DNA of 8,666 bases, from NCBI GenBank assembly GCA_947464585.1, contig CANHYS010000060.1:1-8666 (forward strand), in the 5' to 3' direction. Within the stretch, counting starts at the first letter, position 1, and each line of letters begins with the position of its first letter. A program made the translations under genes and the position numbers. The DNA comes from Planctomycetaceae bacterium. Lineage in GTDB: Bacteria; Planctomycetota; Planctomycetia; Pirellulales; UBA1268. Below the pieces are notes generated by a model, which saw only the letters and a list, made by a program, of their open reading frames with translations, ran no database searches and was not told where the DNA came from. This document shows positions 1-6,900 of this stretch, piece by piece.

Positions 1-1161
1 ATGGGCCCGCCCGCTGGCAGCCCACGGATAACGGCTGATCTCGACCACGCGACCCGACACGGCCACCTCATTCTCGGTAAGCCCCGCCCAGGCGATCTCG
101 GGATCAGTAAATACCACCGCCGGTATGGCGCGCGGCGCAAACACCGCCGCCTCACCGTGCAATGCCTCGACCGCCACCTTGCCCTGATGGCTCGCGCGAT
201 GCGCCAGCATCGGCTCACCGCAGACGTCGCCGATCGCCAGGATGTGCGGATCAGCCGTCCGCTGCTGGTCGTCAACCTCCACGAAGCCTTTCGCATTGAC
301 ATTCACGCCGGTGCTTTCCAGCCCGATGCCATCGGAATTCGGTCGCCGGCCCACGGCCACGAGCACCCGCGAAAACTCCCGCACACTCGGCCCATCCGGG
401 CCGTCGAAATGCACGCGGACAGACTCCCCGGCATCCTCCAGCTTCACGACCTTCGTGCGGAGATGAATCTTTTCGAACAGCTTCTCGAGCCGTTGCTGCA
501 GCGGCTTGACGAGGTCGCGGTCGGCCCCGGGCAGCAGCGTGTCGGTGAGTTCGACGACCGAGACACGCGTGCCGAGTTCGGCATAGACGGTGCCCATCTC
601 CAGGCCGATGTAGCCGCCACCGACGACGAGCAGCGATTCCGGAATGTCGGCCAGTTCGAGCGCGCCGGTCGAATCCATGACCCGCGGACTGCCGATGTCG
701 AAGGCCGGGATCCGCGACGGGCGGGAGCCGCTGGCCAGGATGCAGTGGTCAAACGTGAGGGTCTGGCTGGCACCGCCGGCCGTCGCAGCGGCGACTTCAA
801 GGGTGTTGGGGCTCGTAAACCGGGCATTTCCCCGCACGATGGTCACGTTGCGACGGCGGGCCAACTGGCCAAGGCCGCCGGTGAGCGTGGAGATGACCTT
901 GTCTTTCCGTGCCCGCAGCGCGTCGACATTCACCGTGGGACGGGGGAAGTGGACCCCCCACTCCTCCATCTCGCGGGTCTCGGCCAGCACGCGGCCCACG
1001 TGCAGGAGCGCTTTGGACGGGATGCAGCCCCGCAGCAGGCAGGTGCCGCCCAGCCGTTCGTCGCGCTCCACCAGGGTCACCGCCATGCCGAGATCAGCTG
1101 CCATGAAGGCGGCGGCATAGCCGCCCGGACCGCCACCCAACACCACCAGTGGAACATGCAT
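1..1161 (-). CDS. lpdA: Dihydrolipoyl dehydrogenase (E3 component), C-terminus cut off by the window edge
   Basis: Flavoprotein disulfide reductase that reoxidises the dihydrolipoyl groups of 2-oxoacid dehydrogenase complexes (or the glycine cleavage system), passing electrons through FAD to NAD+ in the cytoplasm. I translated the minus strand to 387 residues without a stop. It shows the N-terminal FAD Rossmann motif GGGPGG (residues 9-14), the redox-active disulfide motif GGTCLLRGCIPSK (38-50, C41 and C46), the central NAD-binding motif GGGYIGLE (181-188), and the second FAD contact ILAIGDV (307-313). The sequence ends in the interface-domain start (PWAASGRAH). Family members have about 460-475 residues, so roughly 75-90 are missing, including the catalytic His-Glu pair near the C-terminus. 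The ATG at 1161 gives a proper MHVPLVVLGGG start; an overlapping ATG at 1157 is out of frame. AGGAG at 1177-1173 lies 11 nt upstream, slightly far. It is divergent from the HTTM gene. Which complex it serves cannot be told here. Other members of the family (such as mercuric reductase) are less likely because there is no N-terminal HMA domain and the motifs fit E3. Confidence 0.93.
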   Translation of the reverse strand, partial: MHVPLVVLGGGPGGYAAAFMAADLGMAVTLVERDERLGGTCLLRGCIPSKALLHVGRVLAETREMEEWGVHFPRPTVNVDALRARKDKVISTLTGGLGQLARRRNVTIVRGNARFTSPNTLEVAAATAGGASQTLTFDHCILASGSRPSRIPAFDIGSPRVMDSTGALELADIPESLLVVGGGYIGLEMGTVYAELGTRVSVVELTDTLLPGADRDLVKPLQQRLEKLFEKIHLRTKVVKLEDAGESVRVHFDGPDGPSVREFSRVLVAVGRRPNSDGIGLESTGVNVNAKGFVEVDDQQRTADPHILAIGDVCGEPMLAHRASHQGKVAVEALHGEAAVFAPRAIPAVVFTDPEIAWAGLTENEVAVSGRVVEISRYPWAASGRAH

Positions 1162-1286
1162 CGCTCGGGGTACTCCTCGAAACAGGCGGTTGAGTAAACA
1201 GTTGGGATCGATCCCTGGACGGTCGATGTTGTAGTTTCGAGCCGCGAGTTGTTCAAGAAACACCCCCGCAGGACACGAGGCTCACG
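1162..1286. promoter_or_regulatory. Divergent intergenic region between lpdA and the HTTM gene
   Basis: These 125 bp separate the start codons of two divergent genes, so both promoters should lie here or extend into the genes. I see no convincing -35/-10 pair for either direction. The visible signals are a perfect palindrome at 1204-1215, an AGGAG ribosome binding site for lpdA (1177-1173, minus strand) and a GAGG ribosome binding site for the HTTM gene (1277-1280, 6 nt before its ATG). The region is less GC-rich than the flanking genes around 1225-1260, as expected for promoter DNA. The promoter role is inferred from gene orientation only. Confidence 0.5.
1204..1215. repeat. Perfect 12-bp palindrome GGGATCGATCCC
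   Basis: The sequence GGGATCGATCCC is its own reverse complement, and the symmetry stops at 12 bp because both flanking bases are T. It lies 43 bp upstream of the lpdA start and 72 bp upstream of the HTTM start, a suitable place for a dimeric regulator's operator. It could equally be chance: GATCGATC-type words are common in GC-rich genomes, and no second copy is visible in this window's other intergenic regions. The operator role is speculative. Confidence 0.3.
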
Positions 1287-2780
1287 ATGCTGGCGCGGCG
1301 GGCCTTCACGCTCGATTTACGCAGTCTGGCCGCCTTTCGGACCGCGATCGGCCTGCTCGTCACGATCGACGCCCTGCTCCGCAGCCGTGACGTCTCGCTG
1401 ATGTTTGCCCCGGATGGGATGTTTCCCCTGGGATTGTTGCGGGACTCCCTCGACGATCCATTCGCATGGTCGCTGGCCACGCTCGTCGATACCGACTGGT
1501 GGGGGCCGGCCATGCTCTGCCTGGAAGCGACGGCAGGCCTCCTGTTAGCGGCCGGATGCCTCACTCGCTGGGCCACGATCGCGTCGTGGCTGGCGGTCGT
1601 GAGCATCCTGAGACGGACGGCGCCGGCCACCAACGCGGGCGACGCCTGGCTGGCCTGCCTGCTCTTTTGGGGGATGTTCCTGCCGCTCGGCTCCGTCTGG
1701 TCGTGGGATGCCCGCCGCGACAGCCGCCGGGGGCAGGTCTTTTCGTCGGCGACTGTCGCGCTCGTGCTGCAGATCGCCGTCGTCTACCTCGCCGCAGGAC
1801 TCTCCAAGTGGAACGATGTCTGGTTCTCTGGTGATGCTGTCCGATTTGCGATGTCGGTCCACGACCACGGCACGCCGTTGGGGGCATGGCTCTTGGGCAC
1901 AGGCTGGATGGCCCGCCCGGCATCGTGGGCCGTGCTCGCGATCGAACTTCTGGGACCTCTGTTGTTGATCACAGCACCAGCGGCACGGGTCCGTGGCTCC
2001 CTCGTCATCCTGTTCATGCTTTTCCACCTCGCCATCTGCCTCACGATGACGGTGGGGCTGTTTGGATACGTGGGCCTGGCGGCCTGGCTGGCGCTCGTGC
2101 CGCCGGAGTTCTGGAATCGGCTCGAGAGCCGGGGAGCGGCCGACTCCCACGGCCCCGACGCATCGGCAGGCCCGGAATCCTGGGCTGCGCGATGGGCCTG
2201 TCTTGCCGCGGGAACGCTCGCGCTGGTGAGCCTCGTGCATGACGTGACGCCGTGGCACCACAGTCCACTGCCCCGACAGGTCAGGTCGCTGATCAACATT
2301 CCTTGCATGCATCAGGAGTGGGGCATGTTTGGCGATGTCGAGCGCCAGGAGCAGTGGGTCTACGCGCGGGCCGAGTTGGCAAACGGCAATGTCGTCGACC
2401 TTCTCCGCGACGGCCGGCCGCTCGAGACGGAGCGGCCCACCGCAGGATTCACATCCCTGCCGCACCACCGCTGGCACAAGCTCTTCTGGGTACTGCCCCG
2501 CCCCCGTCAGCGGATCTTCGCACCGGCGATTGCCGCGGCACTCGCCAGGCAGTGGAATGCGCGCAATCCGCCCGATAGGTGCGTGCTATTTTTAGAAATC
2601 CGGTATGCCCGACTGGGCCGGACGTCTGCCGACGACACGCTCCACGAGCTGTTGCTGGCGACCTGGCCGCCCCGGGATGACACCGGCCGCGGCAGCCTCG
2701 ACCGGCTCCTCGACAGCCCTGCTGGTGGCATCGACCGGTGCGGCGGCGGTTCGGAGGCACGTGGCTCGAAGGTAGACTGA
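1287..2780 (+). CDS. HTTM-domain (vitamin K-dependent carboxylase-like) integral membrane protein
   Basis: Polytopic membrane protein of 497 residues in the HTTM family, the bacterial relatives of vitamin K-dependent gamma-carboxylase; the substrate of most bacterial members is unknown. Hydrophobic segments lie at about 16-32, 74-92, 95-110, 118-135, 153-171, 211-231, 236-256, 258-272 and 301-317. HTTM hallmarks are the FWGMFLPLGSVWSWD block (127-141), the AGLSKWNDVWFSGDA block (170-184) and a family-like ELLGP (220-224). After the last membrane segment a soluble domain of about 180 residues begins with an HQEWGMFGDV motif (342-351), typical of the C-terminal part of these proteins. From memory, AGLSKWNDVW lines up with AGVKKLDADW of human GGCX, placing K174 at the catalytic lysine; this needs a real alignment. 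GAGG at 1277-1280 with 6-nt spacing supports the ATG at 1287. The last 30 residues are low-complexity and poorly conserved in appearance. The gene stands alone on its strand apart from the tRNA 15 bp downstream, with which it may share a transcript. Confidence 0.85.
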   Translation: MLARRAFTLDLRSLAAFRTAIGLLVTIDALLRSRDVSLMFAPDGMFPLGLLRDSLDDPFAWSLATLVDTDWWGPAMLCLEATAGLLLAAGCLTRWATIASWLAVVSILRRTAPATNAGDAWLACLLFWGMFLPLGSVWSWDARRDSRRGQVFSSATVALVLQIAVVYLAAGLSKWNDVWFSGDAVRFAMSVHDHGTPLGAWLLGTGWMARPASWAVLAIELLGPLLLITAPAARVRGSLVILFMLFHLAICLTMTVGLFGYVGLAAWLALVPPEFWNRLESRGAADSHGPDASAGPESWAARWACLAAGTLALVSLVHDVTPWHHSPLPRQVRSLINIPCMHQEWGMFGDVERQEQWVYARAELANGNVVDLLRDGRPLETERPTAGFTSLPHHRWHKLFWVLPRPRQRIFAPAIAAALARQWNARNPPDRCVLFLEIRYARLGRTSADDTLHELLLATWPPRDDTGRGSLDRLLDSPAGGIDRCGGGSEARGSKVD

Positions 2781-2795
2781 TCGGCGATGGCTTAC

Positions 2796-2877
2796 GCGAG
2801 AGTGGCGAAACTGGCAGACGCGCTGGATTTAGGTTCCAGTGCCGCAAGGCGTGCGGGTTCGACTCCCGCCTCTCGCA
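2796..2877 (+). tRNA. tRNA-Leu (anticodon UAG)
   Basis: Class II tRNA that decodes leucine CUN/CUA codons. The acceptor stem is a perfect 7 bp pairing (GCGAGAG at 2796-2802 with CTCTCGC at 2870-2876) followed by discriminator A at 2877. The D stem is GCG/CGC, and the anticodon stem CTGGA/TCCAG (2823-2827 and 2835-2839) carries the 7-base loop TTTAGGT with anticodon TAG at 2830-2832. A long variable arm (GCC, GCAA loop, GGC) and a T arm GCGGG-TTCGACT-CCCGC complete the leucine-type structure. The 3' CCA is not encoded (ATTC follows), so it must be added by CCA nucleotidyltransferase. It follows the HTTM stop by 15 bp on the same strand. I see no integrated element or attachment-site duplication next to it. 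Confidence 0.97.
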
Positions 2878-2898
2878 TTCAAAAGGGCACTTCGTCGT

Positions 2899-3738
2899 TC
2901 ACGGCTGGACCGCGAGTCGCGGTGGCGCGGTGGTGAACGTCCGCCAGGCGGTGCGGCTCACCACCTTGTCAGGTTCGTCGCCCGACGCTTCCTCTGGCTG
3001 CGGGGCTGAGCTGGCCTCGCTCTCAGACTCATCAGCGCGGGTGTCGTCAACCGCTGTCGCTTCGTCGGCTGGTGATGATCGATCGGACGACTGCGGATCG
3101 ATAGCGGCCGGCTGCTTCCCTGCCGGACCACGGTTTTTCGGCTCGTCGGGAAGCCCCACCGCGGCCGGGATGGGCAGGTCTTCTGCGGCGGCATCAGGCT
3201 CGAGCGATTCCTCCTCCGCACCAGGCACTTCCGCCCGCGGCGGCCGGGCTGGAGTCGCTGCTTCGTTGTTCGAGGCCTGAACCACACCCGAGCCGGGCCA
3301 CCGCCGCCACTGCGTGCCGTAGAAACCAAACACGTCGGGACGCACCGGACAATGGGCCGGGCAGAGACCGTGCTGGCACTGTGCATGTGCATGCTGGTGC
3401 GGCTCCGAAAGCCGGCACTGCGGACAGGCCGACCGCTGGCAATGACTGCAACGGGGCTGCCCCGCCGCCATCCCGCCGGCCGGCATCACTGCATGATCGA
3501 CCTTCGGACTTCTGGCGGGGGTTCGTTCGCCAGCCCGCCCCGCCGCCGGTCGGGAGGATGACTGAACACCGCCAGCTGGGCGCACCTGCCCGCCCCGCGG
3601 CTGGGTCGACCGCGTCGTCACCGGCTCGGCAGCCTGCAGGGGGCCTGCCAGCGTGACCGCCATCATCACCCCGACCCAGAGGCAGCAAGACTGCCGCACC
3701 TGTGTCTGAATGAGGCTTTGACGCACGATTCGATCCAT
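2899..3738 (-). CDS. Secreted Cys/His-rich protein with a planctomycete-type FGFYGTQWRRWPG motif; function unknown
   Basis: Protein of 279 residues with no known activity. The N-terminus has charged residues (R3, R6, R15), a hydrophobic core at about 18-33 and an LQA-AEP site, so a Sec signal peptide cleaved near residue 36 is likely. Residues 40-90 are basic and rich in Pro, Gly, Arg and Ser. The only apparently ordered part is 97-149: CSHCQRSACPQC (97-108), a His cluster HQHAH (114-118), CQHGLCPAHC (121-130), then PVRPDVFGFYGTQWRRWPG (131-149). Seven cysteines and HxHxH suggest metal binding or disulfides. The remaining 130 residues are an acidic Ala/Pro/Glu/Ser-rich tail, probably disordered, with a more basic C-terminus. 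From memory, the FGxYxTxWRxWPG block recurs in exported planctomycete proteins. The ATG at 3738 is preceded by AAGGG (3751-3747) with 8-nt spacing. The gene is convergent with the tRNA (21 bp gap) and divergent from the large TPR gene. Confidence 0.75.
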   Translation of the reverse strand: MDRIVRQSLIQTQVRQSCCLWVGVMMAVTLAGPLQAAEPVTTRSTQPRGGQVRPAGGVQSSSRPAAGRAGERTPARSPKVDHAVMPAGGMAAGQPRCSHCQRSACPQCRLSEPHQHAHAQCQHGLCPAHCPVRPDVFGFYGTQWRRWPGSGVVQASNNEAATPARPPRAEVPGAEEESLEPDAAAEDLPIPAAVGLPDEPKNRGPAGKQPAAIDPQSSDRSSPADEATAVDDTRADESESEASSAPQPEEASGDEPDKVVSRTAWRTFTTAPPRLAVQP

Positions 3739-3977
3739 TCCAGTTGCCCTTCAGCTGAACGGCACGGCCGCCCTGTCCGTCAATTCCGCCGCAGTCGGAA
3801 AAGTCTTCGCAATCGATTCATCGTCCATGCCGCTCTCGAATCTTTGGGTGTTCTGCTGCCAGCGGCACCCCGCCCCGGCGAAAGTCCTGGAAATCACGGA
3901 AGTCGGGCGGGACACGTAAACCCGGTATAGACTCTGAATTACCTGCTTTCCCGCCGCTTGCTCAGGCCTCCCATCCT
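3739..3977. promoter_or_regulatory. Divergent intergenic region between the secreted protein and the large TPR gene
   Basis: These 239 bp separate two divergent start codons and must supply promoters for both. On the plus strand a GGTATAGACT sequence at 3924-3933 resembles an extended -10 element about 45 bp before the GTG start, but no matching -35 lies 16-18 bp upstream. On the minus strand TTGACG at 3783-3778 resembles a -35, but its -10 position would fall almost on the ribosome binding site, so I do not call it. No open reading frame here looks like a gene, and I see no riboswitch-like or RNA-gene structure. Confidence 0.4.
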
Positions 3978-6900
3978 GTGATTCGTCCTAAAAAACGCCT
4001 CAACGTTCGCGCGCTGATCGCAGTGCTGGCCGTCGCAGCCACCACGTTGGTTGCCGTAGCGTTCGTCCACCAGTTTCAGGTTCGCCGGAATGCGGGCACC
4101 TTGGTGCGGCTGGCACGCGCCAAGCAGCAGGAGGGCAATTCCACGGAAGCGTTGGGGTTTTTTTCGCGTTACCTGGCCTACAAGCCAGACGACGCGGAAG
4201 CGCAGGCTGAATTCGCCCGCCTGCTGATCGAGTTTGCCGAACGCCCCACCGCCACGAAGGACGACCGTGGCTACGCCTACCGCGTGCTCGAAACCGCGGT
4301 CCGCAAGAATCCAGATGACCTCCTGCTCCGCCGGCGACTCGCGGAATGGATGATCCGCTTCGGACGTTTCGGCGATGCCAGCCAAGAGTTAACGGTTCTC
4401 CGCGAGCGGATCGTGGCCACCCCGGTGCAGAACGCCACCCCGGCGGAGAACGCCACCCCGACGGAGAACGCTGCCCCGGCGGCCCTCGACCTGGATGCCG
4501 TCGACGTGCTGCTGATCAGGGCCTTGGCCGGGAGCGGCAAGCCCGAGGAGGCCGCCGCCGTCGCCGCCGCGATCATTGGATTCGACATGCAGTCCAAGGC
4601 TTTCATCGCCGACGCGGAACCGAAAACGGGGGCCAGCGTCCGCGAGGCGTCCATGTTGCTGGCAAACCTGCTGACGACGAAACTCGATTCGCCAGACTCG
4701 GGATTGGTTGTCCTCGAGCAGCTGACCATCACCCAACCGAAGCATGTCGCGACATGGCTCACCCTCGCGAGATGGCATCGAGCCCGAGGCAACCTGGCCA
4801 AGGCGACTGCCGCGTTCAGGTCGGCAGCCACGATCGCCCCCGACAATCCCAACGTGCTGTTCGCCGACCTCGAACTGTCAGTGTCGGAAAAGAGGTATGA
4901 GGCCGCAGAACAGATCGCAGCCAAGGCACGCAAGCTCTATCCCAACGACGAGCGTTCCTACCGGGGCGTTGCTTCCGTTGCCATGCAGCGTGGGGATGTC
5001 GAGACGGCCGTGAGCGTTCTCCGCGAGGGCTTGGCGACGAACCCGGGCCAACCAGCGCTACTGCAAATGCTTGGCGACATCCTGCTGCAGGCAAACCGGC
5101 TCGACGAGGCGGAAGAGACGATTGACACGTTCGCGCAATTCCACGGCGACAAGCGACCAGCAGTCGGCATTCTTCAGTCGCGACTGTTGATGGTGAGAAA
5201 ACGCTGGCTGCCCGCCCAACAAAAGCTCGAGGCCGTCCGCCCACTCGTCGCGGAATCGGATGATGCGACCAGGCAGGTCGACCTCCTCCTCGGACAGTGC
5301 CACGAGATGCTGGGGCAGTTCGACGAACAACTTGCGGCCAACCAGCGGGTGCTCCTCGGAGACCACAACTCACTGGCCGCGCGGATTGGTATGGCCAACG
5401 CCTTGGTGGCCTCCGGCAAGCCGGACGCGGCTCGTGCGGAACTCGAAGCCGTTGCCGCCTCGCTCCCGCCAGACCGGCTGACCAGCCTTCCCGAGGTCTG
5501 GTCCCCGCTGATCCAGCTCCGCATCGCAGACCAGATGAGGCGGCCACCGGCCAACCGCGATTGGTCCAAGGTCGAGCGGCTCCTCGATCTTCTCGAGCAA
5601 TCTCCAACCGTCTCTGACGTGCAGATCGCGTTGCTCCGTTCCGATCTTCTCGTCAGGCAGGGAGACTCACCGGCGGCGTTCGAGATCCTGCGGAAGCTGG
5701 TGGATGCAAACCCGTCGATCGTTCAGACCCGAGCGGCCCTCGCGATCCTGGCGCTGCGGGAGGAGGGGCCCGCGGCGGCACGAGCCCTGCTCGACGCGGC
5801 ACCAGCCGACATCGCAGACGACCCACAACTGCTCACGGTTCGGACGCAGATCGCGGCGCGGGCTCCGGCGGATGAGTCCGCCGCGGCCCTGGCACAGCTC
5901 GAGGAGAAGGCCCTTGCTCTGCCGAACGAACAGGCAGTCCGACTGCTTTCCACGATTGCCTCGGTCCACCGCGGCATGGGATACCCCGACCAGGCCGAAC
6001 GGGTGTGGCGTGCCGCGCTGAAAAAAGTTCCCGACGACATCGTCATTCGCAACGCATTGTTTGAACTGGCCTGCGAACGGGGCGATGTCGAGAAGGCGCA
6101 GGCCGGCGCCGAGGAGATCAGCCGGGTGACAGGGCTGACGAGCCCCCAAACCCGCGTGACGGCCGCCGCCACGCTGTTGCTTCGTGTCCGAGCATCGCAG
6201 GCGAAGGCAGCCGCGGCGGCAAACACGGCGTCGGACGAAACCGAGCCTTCCGTTCTGACTCCCGCCGAAAACGACCAACTGGACGCCGCCAAGAATCTTC
6301 TCATCGAAGCAGAGAACGACAGGCCCGGCTGGGCACAGATCCAACCGCTTTTTGCCGAGATCGCGATCCTCCGCGGTGACATCCCGACCGCAATCGAGCG
6401 ATTACAGAAGGCCACGCAGATGGGCCCGGCAAACCCTTCGGTGATCCGCCAACTCGTCTCGCTGTTGTACCTCTCCAATCGTCTGGAGGAGGCGCAGCAG
6501 GCCCTCGCGATGGTCGGCCCTGACGGTCTGGGTGGTATGGAACGCGTGAGCGCGGAGATCGATCTGAGGATGGGCCAGTTCGACGAAGCCGTTGCGGTGG
6601 CAGAGGGGGCTCTGGCCAGCAACCGGAAAAACAGTGCGAGTGATCTCCTCTGGTTTGGACAGTTGCTCGGCCGGGCTGGCAAGACCGATCGGGCGATCGA
6701 GGTGCTTCAGCAGGCTGTCGAAGCTGATCCGCACCGGCCGGGAGGATGGACGGCGTTGCTCCTCTCGCAGGTTGCGACGGGCAACGGGCGGGCTGCCGAA
6801 CATACGCTGGAGAAGGGGGCTGAGATGCTCGCCCCGCCCCAGCGGCAGTTGCTTCTCGCACAAGGGCATGAAGTGTTCGGACGGATCGATGACGCGGAAC

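Noticed and set aside
1..1197. Long plus-strand open frame of 398 codons opposite lpdA
   Set aside because: It is antisense to a clear dihydrolipoyl dehydrogenase; the translation is His/Arg/Asp-rich with no recognisable domain, as expected from the reverse frame of a GC-rich gene.
1545..2477. Minus-strand open frame of 310 codons inside the HTTM gene
   Set aside because: The HTTM frame has coherent membrane segments and family motifs; the antisense product is low-complexity Arg/Pro/His-rich and has no domain.
2796..2877. tRNA-Leu as an integration site for a mobile element
   Set aside because: No integrase gene, direct repeat of the tRNA 3' end or change in base composition is visible on either side.
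2738..3280. Plus-strand open frame of 180 codons spanning the tRNA
   Set aside because: It runs through the tRNA-Leu gene and antisense to the secreted protein; the Ser/Ala/Gly-rich product is a shadow of the acidic tail.
3755..3783. Possible sigma-70 promoter on the minus strand (TTGACG at 3783-3778)
   Set aside because: The matching -10 position reads GTTCAG and would place the transcript start at or past the ribosome binding site of the secreted-protein gene.
3718..3930. Small plus-strand open frame of 70 codons in the divergent intergenic region
   Set aside because: It begins inside the opposite gene's start region, has no good ribosome binding site and no recognisable sequence features.
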